Below, one piece after another: positions 1 to 11,162 of a stretch of 64,000 bases of DNA. Within the stretch, counting starts at the first letter, position 1, and the number at the start of each line of letters is the position of its first letter. Origin of the DNA: Eurosta solidaginis. Taxonomy: Eukaryota; Arthropoda; Insecta; Diptera; Tephritidae. The stretch spans positions 66,126,779 through 66,190,778 of the forward strand of contig NC_090319.1 in the NCBI RefSeq assembly GCF_040869045.1, written 5' to 3'. The notes beneath the pieces were generated by a model. That model did no database searches, was not told the origin of the DNA, and saw nothing but the letters and a program-made list of their open reading frames with translations. Both the position numbers and the translations under genes were made by a program.

Positions 1-1018
1 ATCATAAACTTGTACTTTATTATCGTTAGAGGTCGTATCATTTAAACTTATTTTTTCATTTTGTAATTCTTGTTGTTTAGTTTGTGATCGCGTTTTAATG
101 GCTAAAACGTGTTTTGTCGAATCTTTAATCTCGTCTATACTTATACGCGAAAGAGCATCAGCCACAACATTTGATTTTCCTTTAATATATTCAATTGTAA
201 AATTGTATTCTGATAAATCTAATCTGATTCTAGAGAGTTTCGAGGAAGGATCTTTCATATTGAATAGATAAACTAATGGTCTATGGTCTGATTTTACCGT
301 GAAATGTGTACCGTAAACATACGGCCGAAAATGTTTTATAGCAAAATGTATTGCTAAAAGTTCTAATTCTATGATTGCCTTTTTCTGTTCGGCTGTATTG
401 AAAGATTTTGATGCAAAGCAAATCGGTAAGTCATTATCTCCATGCTTTTGGCTTAATATAGCGCCACAACCACTCTTAGATGCATCTACAGTGATAATAA
501 ATTCTTTTGAAAAATCAGGGTATTGTAATAATTGAGGAGACATTAATGATAATCTTAATTTTTCGAAAGCATTTTCGCAAGCATCATCCCAAACAAATTC
601 AACTTTTTTCCGATTTAGACGATTTAAAGGGGCTGCCAGTGACGCAAAGTTAGGTATAAAACGCCTATAATAATTTGCAAATGCAACGAATCGCCTAACA
701 GCGTGCTTGTCTTTAGGCTTAGTGTATTTTTTAATTGCGTCTATTTTTGAGTCATCTGGCAGCAGGCCTTTGAAGGTGCATTTATGGCCTAAAAAAGTTA
801 CTTCAGAACGAAGGAAATTGCATCTGTTGGGATTTAACTTTAACTTGAATTTTCTACAAGTTTCGAAAACTTTTTCTAAATTTTTGAGGTGATGTGTCTC
901 GCTACATCCGATGACGATAACATCGTCAATGTACATAAAAGCTTGATTTGGCGAAATGCCTGAAAATGCTAATGACATCATACGTGAAAAAGAGTTTGGT
1001 GCTATATTTAAACCGAAA
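1..1018 (-). pseudogene. pol: Reverse transcriptase C-terminal half and RNase H of the mdg1/412-like element
   Basis: The minus strand is open from about 1018 to the window edge. It carries the RT catalytic box YIDD (about 911-937), a thumb region with FLGHKCTFKG, and an RNase H domain starting with DASKSGCGAIL (about 460-490), followed by ELELLAIHFAIKHFRPY and, near 170-200, VVADALSR, the usual end of a Ty3/gypsy RNase H. It continues into a lysine-rich linker towards integrase, which lies outside the window. It is separated from the N-terminal RT part by a one-base deletion near 1018 (the expected LPFG block is read as LLSV then stop), so it is scored as part of a broken pol. Confidence 0.88.
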
Positions 1019-1586
1019 GTAAAACTTTCCAACGAAAAGCTCCTCGATCTGTACTGAAAGATGTAACGTCTCTAGAATTAACATGAAGTGGTATTTGGTG
1101 AAAACCAGAAAAAAGATCTAAAGTTGAAAAATATTTGGCTCTGCCAAGATTGTCGAGTATGTCGTCTACGCGTGCCAACGGAAATTTGTCTGCGATAAGC
1201 TTTTTGTTTACTGCTCTGAAATCAACGCACATACGATAAGACTTTTGGCCTGAAGGATCTTTTTTCGGTACCAAAATTAAAGGACTGTTATAATTAGAAA
1301 AGCTGGGTTCTATTAAATCATTTCGCATTAAATTTTCGACTTGTTTATTAATTTCTTCACGTTGTGTATATGGTAAACGATAATTTTTTATATAGACTGG
1401 CTTTTTATCAGTTAAACGTAGCTTTTGTTCGTAAAAATTATTTAAAGTCATACGATCAGTTTTTAAAGCGAATACATCGGCATATTTTAAGCATAAATCT
1501 AGTAATTGTTTTTGAGCATAACCCGGCATTTGATTTTTCTAAATTTTCGTTAATTCCTCTAAGCGTTTTTGATCTTTTCAAGTTTC
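1008..1586 (-). pseudogene. pol: Reverse transcriptase N-terminal half of the mdg1/412-like element
   Basis: The open segment 1008-1529 reads through fingers and palm of a Ty3/gypsy RT: YRLPYTQREEINKQVENL, then LIEPSFSNYNSPLILVPKK, then YRMCVDFRAVNKK, then FSTLDLFSGFHQIPL, which holds the first catalytic aspartate (LDL). The reading ends at GAFRWK where a single-base loss shifts the frame; the next frame continues in the downstream entry. Upstream in the same frame there are two stops (TAG at 1539-1541, TGA at 1578-1580), so it is cut off from protease as well. Methionine at 1527-1529 is simply the first ATG after the stops and is not a natural start. Confidence 0.9.
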
Positions 1587-2262
1587 ATTGATTTTGTAGA
1601 CATTGTAGTTGGTGATATCTTCCGTTACGATATTGCAATTGTTGACATATTTTACTTCGTCAGTAATATTTAAAATTTTTATAACTGGATTATTTGTGTC
1701 AACAATGCACTTTGCCGTAAAAACACCACTACAGATCTCTTGTGAGTCTACAAAAACGGGATTGTCGCATTCTGGTAATTTAAATAACCGATAAACTTCA
1801 CATCTCGGAGGAATAACTAAAGAATCAGTGCTTGTGCCGTGTAAAATTGGTATATTTGCGTTATCTAATCCGGTATTAATAGTTATGCTATCGCTTGCAT
1901 AATTAATAATGCATTTATTTAATTTTAAAAAGTCTTTGCCGAGTATTCCGTCTGAAGGTATATTGAAATCGTCGTTAACTACATGTAGTATGCGGTATTA
2001 AAAATTTATATGCAATTAATTTGGTTTTTAGGGTTCCTAAAGTTGAAATTGTTTCTGCTGTTACGCCTGTTATATTAATAATTTCATTACTATTAAAGTT
2101 ACAATTTTGAGATAAACTTGAAATTTTGATTAAAGAAATATCTGCTTGAGAATCTACTAGAAAAGTACACGGTTTGTAGGAATCGCTACATTGGAGTTCA
2201 ATAAAATCTGAATAATTAAGGTTCAAGCAGTAGACGGATTTTAATATTTTTGAAGAAGATTC
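1587..2262 (-). pseudogene. pol: Retropepsin-like protease of the mdg1/412-like element
   Basis: The segment 1975-2226 shows the N-terminal half of an aspartic protease: a CTFLVDSQADISLIK block, where family members normally have D-T/S-G-A-D; here the glycine is replaced by Q, which should abolish activity. After a frame change near 1976 the reading resumes with VVNDDFNIPSDGILGKDFLK, the typical second half of the fold. It then runs as an uninterrupted linker to the TGA at 1578-1580. The protease frame differs from that of gag, as is usual for gag-pol frameshifting in this group. Confidence 0.8.
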
Positions 2263-2264
2263 GG

Positions 2265-3479
2265 TTAATTGTCTAAATCGTGATCCTGATCCCCCAGTGT
2301 TCGCTCCTGAGGGTCGTTCACGTTTAAAGCGCGTACATTGGCATTACTTCGCGAATTTGAACGTCTATTATTATTATTAGCATTACTGTTACTACTACTA
2401 GGCTGATTGTTTCTATTAGTGCTATATCTGTCATTATTACCTCTATTAGAATTATTGTACCCATAATTATTATTGTTGTAGTTATTTCTATTGTTATTGT
2501 TGAATCTTGCATTTGGATTGTTGTACCTACTATTGAAATTATTACCTCTATAATTTCCTCGAAAGCTACTTTGCCAATTACCACGAGTACGGAATGCTAG
2601 TACTTGTCTTTCCTTAACTTCATTATTACGTTCAACAATCATTTTTGCAACTACGTCTTTTGAATCACTGAAGGTAGTTGAAGCCAGGATGGATTTGACC
2701 AATTCTGAACGAGTGTTCAACCTGCACACATTCACTGCTTGCTCTACGGCCATTTCATGTGCCTTGTCTTGTGTCATACCTTCAATAATCAAAGAACGTT
2801 CCAATGCGTCGGATAGTTCTTCAACGCGCTTAGCAAAGTCTGAGTAGTTATTATTGATGACATGTAAAGACGCGATTTTACCAGAAACAACTTTCGAGTT
2901 GTCGGGTTTTATTCTATTTCTCAAGGCAGTCTTTATGTCATCGACTGAATTTATTACGGTTGGTAATGCTTCGCGTGCTTTTCCAAGTTTGGATTTCAAA
3001 AATGCAATAAAAGTGCTATTTAAATTTTCATCTGAGAAGACTTCAATTAATTTTATTTTGTCGATAAAAGATTCTAATGCCAGTGGATCGCCGCTGTAGT
3101 TGTCCCTAATAATTGAGGCGCAACTGATAATGAATACCTTTTTCTGTTCTGAGGTTACCATGATTGAAATATTGTTATTCGATTGTAAATCTGAAGAAGT
3201 ATTTGTTGAAGGCAAAGTAGAAGAATTTAAAGTAGAGTGAAAATTGGAAAAGTCAGCTCCTGAATGAAAATTGGAAGTGCTAGTTAGTAGGTTGTCTGAA
3301 TTATTAGACGGATTTGCTGAAGGCTGAGTGTGTATAATATTAGTTACTGACTGAAAATTTGAATTATTACTTTCTGCGATATCTGAGTCATTAAATCCTA
3401 AAAAATCTTCTTGACGAGCTAATGAACACCTTCCTTTAGAGCTTGATTTATCGCTGGAATTGCCCTCAGAATCGGACAT
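2265..3479 (-). CDS. gag: gag polyprotein of the mdg1/412-like element, 404 aa, intact
   Basis: An uninterrupted 404-residue frame begins at ATG 3477-3479. Residues 1-105 are Ser/Asn-rich. About residues 106-285 form a helical capsid-like region (LALESFIDKIKLIEVFSDEN, KSKLGKAREALP, SDFAKRVEELSDALERSLI). The tail is Arg/Asn/Gly-rich (RGNYRGNN, NNRNNYNNNN), a basic nucleic-acid-binding region without any C-x2-C-x4-H-x4-C zinc knuckle. Zinc-knuckle-free basic gag tails occur in this lineage. It is the only uninterrupted frame of the element, although its product could not be matured by the element's own damaged protease. Two shorter frames inside it are overlaps in other frames. Confidence 0.82.
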   Translation of the reverse strand: MSDSEGNSSDKSSSKGRCSLARQEDFLGFNDSDIAESNNSNFQSVTNIIHTQPSANPSNNSDNLLTSTSNFHSGADFSNFHSTLNSSTLPSTNTSSDLQSNNNISIMVTSEQKKVFIISCASIIRDNYSGDPLALESFIDKIKLIEVFSDENLNSTFIAFLKSKLGKAREALPTVINSVDDIKTALRNRIKPDNSKVVSGKIASLHVINNNYSDFAKRVEELSDALERSLIIEGMTQDKAHEMAVEQAVNVCRLNTRSELVKSILASTTFSDSKDVVAKMIVERNNEVKERQVLAFRTRGNWQSSFRGNYRGNNFNSRYNNPNARFNNNNRNNYNNNNYGYNNSNRGNNDRYSTNRNNQPSSSNSNANNNNRRSNSRSNANVRALNVNDPQERTLGDQDHDLDN

Positions 3480-5749
3480 GTGTTCGAAATAGGGTAATTT
3501 TATTGAAAATTATTTTAAAAGAAAAAAATTTTGTAAATCAGGTAAGAATTTTGTAAATCCGAGTATTATTTGAAAATCCTGTTAATATTTGTCGCGTTTG
3601 GTATAAATTTTATAAAATGGAAAGTCTGGTTAAGAAAATTATATAATTTGTTTTTTTTTTTTTTTAAACAAAGGAACATCCGGTCTGCGGATTTTCTCTA
3701 AATTATAGGCTAGAGAAATGCCTACCCCCCTTCCGTGCCGAACTTGTTTTCACAAGCCTAACCAAAATTTTTCCGAATATACGGCGATGTTTACGACCAC
3801 ATCGCTTTATATTGAAGGTATGAAAAGTATAACGTATATTATACGACGGACGCACCGCTTCTAATAAAATTTCCAAAATGTTTTTATAATTCCCATAGCA
3901 ATCGAACAAAATGAATGAAAATATTTTATTGTTTCCAAATTAAATTCAGTTTTTGTATATGTATGAAGGCAAAAATTTCATTTCCTGGCATATCAGAGGA
4001 CGATTTTATTATAAAATAATAAATTTTTGATTTAAAGAGGCTTAGAAACAGATTTGCTGTGATAATAATAAATTCAATATTATTTTAATTTTTCTCAAAA
4101 CCATTTCGTAGGCGTTGAGGTTATTTGTTGAAAGTAAATTGTTTACAAAATACGAAAAACTGTTTGTCAACTTTTCGACATGGAAATTTTTAAATTATTT
4201 TCATAAGCGTTTTTTTTATATTTTTTTTTTCAAGAACTGGACTCTTATTTCTAAATGATTTATAAGCAAAAATTCACGGTTTTATAAGCTTAATGCAATT
4301 TCCATATTATTATAATAACCACTAAATTTCAAATATTTCCGAAAAGTTGCTGATTTAAATATTGCCAAAACAATAAAGTTTCAAGTAAATTTGCAACGCA
4401 AATCAATAGCTGAATGTTTGTATAGATAGGGCATTTGAAATTTATTAGTAGGCACATTAAAATATATAGTTGCTTACTGCTATGATCGGCCTTATGGCAA
4501 AACGCAAAACCCGAAATTTAAAATTTAGTTTACTTTGAATTATTATGCAAATTTTAAATTTTTATCAATGTTGGTAGAAATATATGTAAGAATAATTAGA
4601 AATAGAAATAAATGGTTACATACGTATATTTACGGCAGTTACCCCTTTCTGCTGCCGGTCTGGTACTGCTTTTTCATGGTGCTCCACTGCTGCCAATATA
4701 CTCTCCGCTGCTGCTGTTTTTGCTGGAGATTCCTCTGTCGGCGTTTACTCTTCCGGATTTTCCTTTCTCTGCTGATAAAGTTGATTTCACGGCTTTAGCC
4801 CCATTATTTATTCGCCGTTATATTAAATGGTTTCTGGCGTGATTATGTGCCGTTAACCATGCGATTGGCTTTTTTTTTTTAGCACTTTTGTTAGCTGTAC
4901 GCACCAGCATATATGGATATGTATATAAGCCAAACCTGCCGTGGCTTTATTATATTTAAAAGTTTTACGAAAATTTGTTTGTAGATAATTTTTTAAGTAG
5001 TTTGTATAAATTTCGTGATATTTATGACATATTTGCATTTTTTTTTTTTCGTAGGGTTAAATTTCCATGTATTTAGTTAAAAATGTCGAAATTTGTTACA
5101 ATTTAATATTAAGTAATGTAGTAAATTTTCGTAGTTTGAGTAGAAATTTTGATTTGTTTTCGCCAGTATTTCGAACTTGAACAATTTTTGTAATTTATTG
5201 ATTTTATGCTTTTGTAGTAATTTTTTGAATTAGTTGAAAAAAAATGTTTGAATTTAATGTGTGTATTTCGTAAAGATTTGTTTTGCAGATACTTAGCTTA
5301 AAATTGTTTGTGGTATTTTTTTTGTTCAGAATTAATGGTGTTTACTAAATTTGTCCATACAGTTATGGTTCTTCACTTTGAAAGTTTTTTTTTTTTGAAA
5401 AATTTGTGTTTAAAGAATTTTAGACTTTGAATTTTTATGTAATTTTTTCATTTTGTACTTTTTGTAGTTTTTTCTTCGTTTTAACATTTTTATATTTTTC
5501 CTTTATTTAAAACGACCCATGCACTATAGACTTTTGCCTTCTCACACTTATGCTGCTTATTCCAGAATTTTGTCAAAATGGTCCAATAAAGGAGTCCAAT
5601 GATGAGCCATATACCCACACATTTTGGGTTTCACTCTACGGCACTTCATAGTGTTTTTTTTTCAGCACATTTATTACAATCTTCGCGCATTTTACATCTG
5701 TAAAATTTTAGACTGTCCAGTTTTCCACTATATTACAATCTGCAGATTG
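3480..5749 (-). other. Long untranslated leader of the mdg1/412-like element
   Basis: The 2.27 kb between the primer site and the gag ATG contain no convincing reading frame on the element's sense strand. The DNA is AT-rich with homopolymer runs (poly-T at 3650-3665 and 4870-4880 on the plus strand). A short CT-rich tract on the plus strand (about 4640-4800) yields antisense frames that I regard as chance. Long leaders before gag are known in mdg1/412-type elements. Confidence 0.6.
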
Positions 5750-5763
5750 TGTCACGGTCGCCA
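5750..5763 (-). other. Primer binding site, tRNA-Arg type
   Basis: On the minus strand these 14 bases read TGGCGACCGTGACA, complementary to the 3' end of an insect tRNA-Arg including CCA. They lie immediately next to the LTR end (...TTTACA). This is the primer used by mdg1/412-type elements and fixes the inner boundary of the LTR. Confidence 0.85.
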
Positions 5764-6276
5764 TGTAAAGTGGCATTTCGATGCCACTTATTTTTGGGCT
5801 TGCAGCCACACGCACACACACACAGCAAAACACTATTTTAATACATTTTAGTTTCTTTTATTTAAAAATATACTTTTTGGTTTGTTCATACAAATATATA
5901 TATATATTGTTTTAAGTTCTTATTTTTATAATTTAGTTTTTCTGTCTTTCTAATTTGGTTCACTTTAGTTTTACTTAATTTTTAGCGTTTTGTTCTCACG
6001 CGGCGGCCGGCTCAATTCTAACTGCAAACTGTAGAAAAATGCTGACGCTTCAAAGCGGCCCTGCCGCTATGCCAAAAGTGCATAGCGGTAAAATCGCATG
6101 ATGCAGTGGCGTGATAGAGTCGAGTAACGGCAGATTCAGCCAATCAGAATTCTCTCCGTCATTCGACTCTTTCACCCAGTAACGCCAAGTGCATACATGC
6201 ATGGTTGCATGTGGGGGTGATGCCAGCTATTTTAGTTTTTAGTTTTATTTTTAGTTTTTAGTTGGCTGGCACTACA
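5764..6276 (-). repeat. 5' LTR of the mdg1/412-like element, 513 bp
   Basis: On the minus strand the LTR begins TGTAGTGCCAGCC (6276 downward) and ends ...CACTTTACA (5764), the TGT...ACA termini expected. The inner end abuts the primer site, so the boundary is firm; the outer end was set by the TG/CA rule. A GC-rich patch at 5998-6070 and AT-rich U5-side sequence lie inside. Only one LTR is in the window. Confidence 0.8.
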
Positions 6277-6293
6277 TGACGCTACAATGCCAT

Positions 6294-6615
6294 GTTTACG
6301 CGGCCACCGTGACGGTAGGGTGCTCCGCATACCACACCAAATGTCCTTGATTGAAGTATCAGGCAAAGCAGCACCACAAATTTATAAAGAAGTTTTCCAA
6401 TTAGAAAGAAGTTTTTCTAAGCGGGGTCGCCCTTCGGCAGTGGATTGGCAAACACTTCGATTATATTTCTGCCAAAAGCTTCTCAGTAAAAACTCATATG
6501 TCTTGCAGCCGCCATTGGGTGGCTGCGTAAAAAATTTAGGTCTTGAACCGTCAGTTTGTAGGAAAAATTAAGGACTAGCACGAAGCAGTTTGAAAGAGAA
6601 GTTCGGTTTAAATCT
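6294..6615 (+). mobile_element. tRNA-derived SINE, diverged copy
   Basis: This copy matches, in opposite orientation, the better preserved repeat at 10087-10430. Shared landmarks are a head with cggccaccgtgacggtag and gcataccacacc, a middle with attagaaagaagtttttcta and gcggggtcgccc, and a tail with gtaggaaaaatta and agagaagttcgg. The RNA polymerase III box B is mostly lost here. A 94-residue open frame over it (6287-6571) is incidental. Confidence 0.65.
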
Positions 6616-6861
6616 TATCGGATGTAAATCGGCCCAAAATATTTTTATCTTATATTCGCACTGAACCTCTCACACTCTCATTCCGTATTCAGCCTTGAAC
6701 CAGACGCCAGATTTAAACAAATAACATACAAAAACTTAAAACTTTTTAGCGAATAAGGCAGACAACGATCTTGAAAGTTTCATCCGCAAAGTCTAATACA
6801 CAAAAGCTGAACAACGGAGCATAAATGGATTGGATAATTTTACCTAGCTCTCCTCTATGCA

Positions 6862-7537
6862 GCTAACAAAACTTGGGCGGTCCAGTAAATAAAGACGCAT
6901 CGCATGGACTTCCAATGGGCAGTACCTTGTTAACACTCCAATAACCATACATAGATGAGTTTTGGGAAACCCTACTAACAGCGCTTGGAGTCAAAAACGG
7001 GCCAGAAAGACCTCGACACCCGACAAGCTTAGCTTGCTCAACACCCATCTGTCCAGAACAGAAAACAAGTAGAGAGGCTCTCCAAAGTCTGCAACGACAA
7101 ACACTTTTAGTTTGCCAGTGTCAGCTTGGATCAAGAGATTAGCCCGACAGTTTCCAGGTATATCATTTTGCTCAGGCATCCAGAAAATTTGTTTCAAAAA
7201 GTAGTTGTATGCTACTAATATAGTGAAAGCCCCATCCTGCTGCATCTGTATGGAGAATGATGAGGTGGAATCATCGAGCCCCTTTATGCTTGGCTGCACA
7301 GCTTTTGCCAGAACTTGGCGATAGTATTTCGGTCGCGACTTACTTGAATCTCCGTAGGATTTATTCAAGGTTGAGATCAGTCTCATACTAAATTGTATCG
7401 TTGCTACGCAAAGACTCTCTATGTATTTATAGCTTACGTCACTGTTATTTTATGCGGTATCAGGACGGATCTTCACGCTGTTCAAGTGAGCTTCCCTTAC
7501 TATGGTAGCTTCCACCTAACCTAACCTAACCTAACCT
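6862..7537 (+). mobile_element. LOA-like non-LTR retrotransposon fragment with a 5' inversion (twin-priming structure)
   Basis: Two pieces of the same family meet near 7220. The right piece (about 7225-7537) runs in plus orientation and ends in (CCTAA)n. It matches the reverse complement of 28530-28830 and encodes the C-terminal CCHC-like part (cagcttttgccagaacttgg). The left piece (about 6862-7215) is inverted and matches 28805-29190 directly, encoding the RNase H end (minus frame: FWMPEQNDIPGNCRANLL). Inverted 5' part plus normally oriented 3' part plus tail is the signature of twin priming known for other non-LTR elements. A short stretch (family equivalent of about 28805-28850) is present in both pieces. 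Confidence 0.72.
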
Positions 7538-8470
7538 AGGTCGCACTGAAAGTGAGATTAAGCAATCCCCCACTTCCTACTTCACCCCAGGCCCTTCACC
7601 CCGTCTAGCCTGATTTCATAAGTGAACAGGTTCACCCGAATCAAGTTTTATATTAACTCCTCACTCCATTCCATCTTTGAGGGAATATGAGTGGTGAATG
7701 TGTCAACTTATGTTGAAGACGGCGCACAGAGGTGGAATCAAAGTCGTATAGTATTCTACACAAGGCCAGAGTGGTGAATGTGTCAACTTGAGTTGAATCC
7801 GGCGCACAGAGATGGAAACAAAGTCGTCTAGTACTCTACACAAGGCCAGAACACCACGGAAGAAATTCGGTTTGGCTACCATAAAGTGCAGCCAATGTAC
7901 CACCTTTGGAGAGCATCCAGCGTAAGCCTATTGCACTCCGAAATCTGTTCAAAGCAACCGAAGCCTTCCAGTCCTTTCCTCCATATTGAACTGTACGGCA
8001 GCCTGCTGTTAAGCATATCCTTAAGGTACTTAACCCTATCGGATGGACCAGCGGTACTCCCCTAAAGGAAGATTCATATTTCAAACAACCCGACCCACTG
8101 TAGAATGTGTATTCAGAAATTTACCCCGGACAGAAGCATGTGGTGATTCGCATAAGCCACCATTTGGAAGCAACTACAGTCATGATTCTGAAGAACAACA
8201 TTCATTACCACCACCTAAAGGAGGACGACCCCCTTCTCTCATTTTTCTTAATTTTGGCTCAACTCTTCCTAAAGTTATGCCACTTAACAAGGACCCTTTT
8301 AATTGCCGCTGGCAGGACTCTCTGTTAGGGTCTTTCTATGTTAAGAAGGACACCTCGCAAAAATGCTTTGCTTTCGAGGGATCCCTCTAAAAGTTTGAAA
8401 ACCGAATGCAGAGCTACTTCTGTACACCTAGCTTCTTACAATAGGCGTGTTGAGATGCCGCCAATTACTC
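7538..8470. other. Unassigned stretch of moderate GC, possible old element remnant
   Basis: This block is less AT-rich than its surroundings and holds open frames on both strands, such as 8043-8390 plus (115 residues) and 7836-8084 minus (82 residues). Neither shows a motif I know. It directly follows the LOA-like tail and contains the 80-bp duplication. It may be a fragment of another transposable element; that is inference from composition only. Confidence 0.35.
7691..7850. repeat. 80-bp tandem duplication, two copies
   Basis: Two adjacent 80-base units, 7691-7770 and 7771-7850, both begin gtggtgaatgtgtcaactt and end tctacacaaggccaga, with a few substitutions between them. The surrounding 7550-8400 has normal, coding-like base composition, but I could not recognise a protein in it. 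Confidence 0.85.
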
Positions 8471-10086
8471 TTTAGGAATTTTTTTGGTTCAAAATTTGTT
8501 CATTAAGTTTAAACTTTTTGGTTTTCTTGTTAAACCAGAAGTATCAGACAATTTTTTTTCTAGATTTTTTAAACCTTTTGATTTTTTTTTACCGTTTTTG
8601 ATTTTTAGTATTATGGTGAATGGTTTAGTTTTCAATCCTGTAGTAAAAACAAAATTATATGGAATCAGAAATATTAATAAAAGAAATTATATTCTGTATC
8701 TGTGTTAAAGTGATGCTCATCTTGCCTGACTGACTGGGTTTTTTAGTTTGATTTTATGTTAAAACAAAACAAACAAAAAATGCGAAAAGTAAATGAAAGC
8801 AGAATTAACATCAATAAAATTTTAAAGTAGGACACGACGATGAAACAAACAATTTTGTTGGTACTTACTACAATTTCAGTTAGGGCATGAATCATACAGA
8901 AAACCGCCTTTGCTACTACATCAGGTTGATATAAACAATCCGCAGTGTCGTTGATAAACTGTTAACGATAGCTAGTCTACACATTATAAGTGCTAACAAA
9001 TCGGTATGTAAATGCCAATGTGTACATTAGGGTGTCTCTACATCGGTTGATTTTTTCCACATTGCTACAAAATGCTTATCTTTGTACATTAAGTACAAGG
9101 GAAAAACCTAGCTAGACGTGGCTTTAGCGCGATCAATTTCAAACTCTACAAAATAGCTGGGGATGTAATCTTCGCCAAGTGTGTTATTGGGAAAAAAAGT
9201 TAATCAAGATCAAAATTGACTTTATCAAAATTTTAATTCACTTTCCTTATTTTACCCATTTTTTCAAAATTTTTATTTTAATTTTTTTTTTTTTTTTTAT
9301 TCAATTTTATTTTATTTTATTGTATTTTATTTTAAATTATTTTGTATTATGATTGTTTAGCGACCTATTAAATGTTACCTTTTTACTTGCTGGCTCGAGG
9401 TCATATAAATAAAAACAAGGTTTTTATATTTTGTGCCATATATTTCGATTACACATCGGTAATCGTCTTCAAGGGCGAACTAACAACAAACATAAAAACG
9501 TATAATGTAACAAACAATAATTTTATATTTTAATCAAAACACTTGATACCTACATTATTTCACATTCGTACTGTATAAGGAGGAGTATTAAACTGTTTCT
9601 TTTTTGTTAACAAGTGTCTGTATGCTTGCGCTGTGCTATCAATATCTGTTTTGTAGTTCAGAGAAACTTCCCGAGCTTGGGTTGTAATATGCCGTACGCT
9701 ATAAACGGTTGTTTGAAAGGCATTCTAACTGTTTTCTGCCTAAATTTTATTCGGGGAGCTTAATGCCTTCGAAAGTTTCATACTCCATAATCATATCAAA
9801 AAATAAAATGCTTCAACCTTACCGAGTTAACTCATCGAAACCGATCGCCTTCGTTAATGTTCATATTTAGCGTTACTTTCAAACGTTTTAAAACACTTTA
9901 AAATTGTTGTGTCATTTTTTACTGTGTAATAATAAAAAAGCTTTGCATATTTTGAGGCTGGTTGTGCTTACTCAACTGAATGAATTGGTGAACATACCCA
10001 AATATAATAAGCACCAGTAGTTATTCAGTTCTGGTAAAGTTAAACTTAGCTTAACGCGGCCATTTTGTCAGGTTAAATAAATGTAA
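8471..10086. other. AT-rich non-coding DNA, nothing recognised
   Basis: No frame, RNA gene or bounded element could be supported. It contains T-rich runs (8560-8610, 9270-9350) and short imperfect repeats. Confidence 0.6.
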
Positions 10087-10430
10087 AGCGCGAAAACCTG
10101 CGAACGGGTTTTAGGCCGAGCTTCTCTTCCAATTTGCGTCTTGCTCCTATTAATTTTTCCTACAAATTGGCGGGACGGAACCTACTTGTTTTATGCCGAC
10201 TCCGAACGGCATCTGCAAGGCAGATGAGTTGTCACTGAAAGATTTTCAGGGCAGAAATGCACGCGGAATGCTTGCCAAACACTGCTGAGGGACGACCCCG
10301 CTTAGAAAATTTGTTTCTTCTAATTGAAAAAACCTTTTTCTAAAATTTTGATGTTGCTTTGCCCGGGGCGTGAACCGAGGATCTTCGGTGTGGTAGGCGT
10401 AGCACGCTAACATCACGGCCGCCGTCAGGT
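10087..10430 (-). mobile_element. tRNA-derived SINE, better preserved copy
   Basis: On the minus strand the head reads like a tRNA: an A-box-like TTAGCGTGCTACGCC near 10397-10412, then CCTCGGTTCACGCCC at 10366-10380, which contains a B box of the GGTTCnnnnCC type. The body (gaagaaacaaattttctaag, gcggggtcgtccctcagcag) and the end (atttgtaggaaaaatt, tggaagagaagctcggcc) match 6294-6615 in the other orientation. This repeat type is, as far as I recall, abundant in tephritid genomes. Confidence 0.72.
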
Positions 10431-11156
10431 TACTTGTAAAAAAAACTTGTCTCTAAAGGTGTATTGCCGAGAGCCATTTGCCATGGTTAAGAAGCAAAAG
10501 TAACAGGCGAATTCCACGAAAATGTACTTACATGTATCGACCTCTCATAAAATAAAAATTTTGTTTTTGTATCAATAATATTTGGATTTAAATTTTATTT
10601 AATTAAAAAAATTTTTATTTCTTGGTTTTACAATAATATATATGTACTTTTATATTTTTTTGTTACATCACACATTTGCAGTACGTTGTCAATACACGTT
10701 ATGATTTTTTACTTTTTTCCCATACCAGTATTTGTTTGAAGGTTTTACATTTATGTCAGTAAAATAAATCATAAATAAAGTTCGTGATTGGTCTCCACTG
10801 CATTTCTGATGTATGTATGATTGCTAAGTTTCAAAATTCTGTTATGAGTGTGAACATAAATGGTTAGTTTCAAAATACTGTTATGAGTGTGAACATAAAA
10901 TGGTTAGATCTAGTTTACATTTAATGAGATCGAGATTAACTTCATTTGCGTACTTAATTCCTAATCGTTAATTAAATAATAAGATTTCCTATATAAATTT
11001 TTCCCAGCGATAATCGATAATTATGAACAAATTTTAGAGATGCCGATTTTCTTCATTAAAAAAACAACGCTTCTAGAGTGCAATCTCTACATTGAAGCAC
11101 GAAATCAAAGAGAAATATGAAAATTTACCAGAAAGTAACCATAGAACTAGGTTGAA
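10431..11156. other. AT-rich non-coding DNA with a small tandem duplication
   Basis: The only structure seen is a 39-bp unit repeated twice at 10827-10904 (agtttcaaaattctgttatg and its copy at 10866). No gene is supported. Confidence 0.6.
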
Positions 11157-11162
11157 ACATAT

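Larger units (their letters stand above)
1..6276 (-). mobile_element. mdg1/412-like Ty3/gypsy LTR retrotransposon, decayed, 3' part outside window
   Basis: Reading the minus strand from 6276, the order is LTR, tRNA-Arg primer site, a 2.27-kb leader, gag, protease, reverse transcriptase and RNase H, running off the left edge before integrase and the second LTR. This order and the tRNA-Arg primer fit the mdg1/412 lineage of Ty3/gypsy elements (established knowledge); lineage assignment is by inspection only. Pol is broken: a frame change near 1976 in protease, in-frame stops at 1578-1580 and 1539-1541 between protease and RT, and a one-base loss near 1018 in RT. The copy is therefore not able to make an intact polyprotein. 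The 4 bases after the LTR (6277-6280) would be the target duplication, but the other flank is not visible. Confidence 0.88.

Noticed and set aside
4535..4842. Plus-strand frames opposite the retrotransposon leader
   Set aside because: They are antisense to the element in a CT-rich patch, overlap each other in different frames and carry no motif.
7836..8390. Overlapping frames on both strands as possible genes
   Set aside because: Opposite-strand frames overlap, none has a recognisable domain, and the area is flanked by transposon debris; recorded only as an unassigned stretch.
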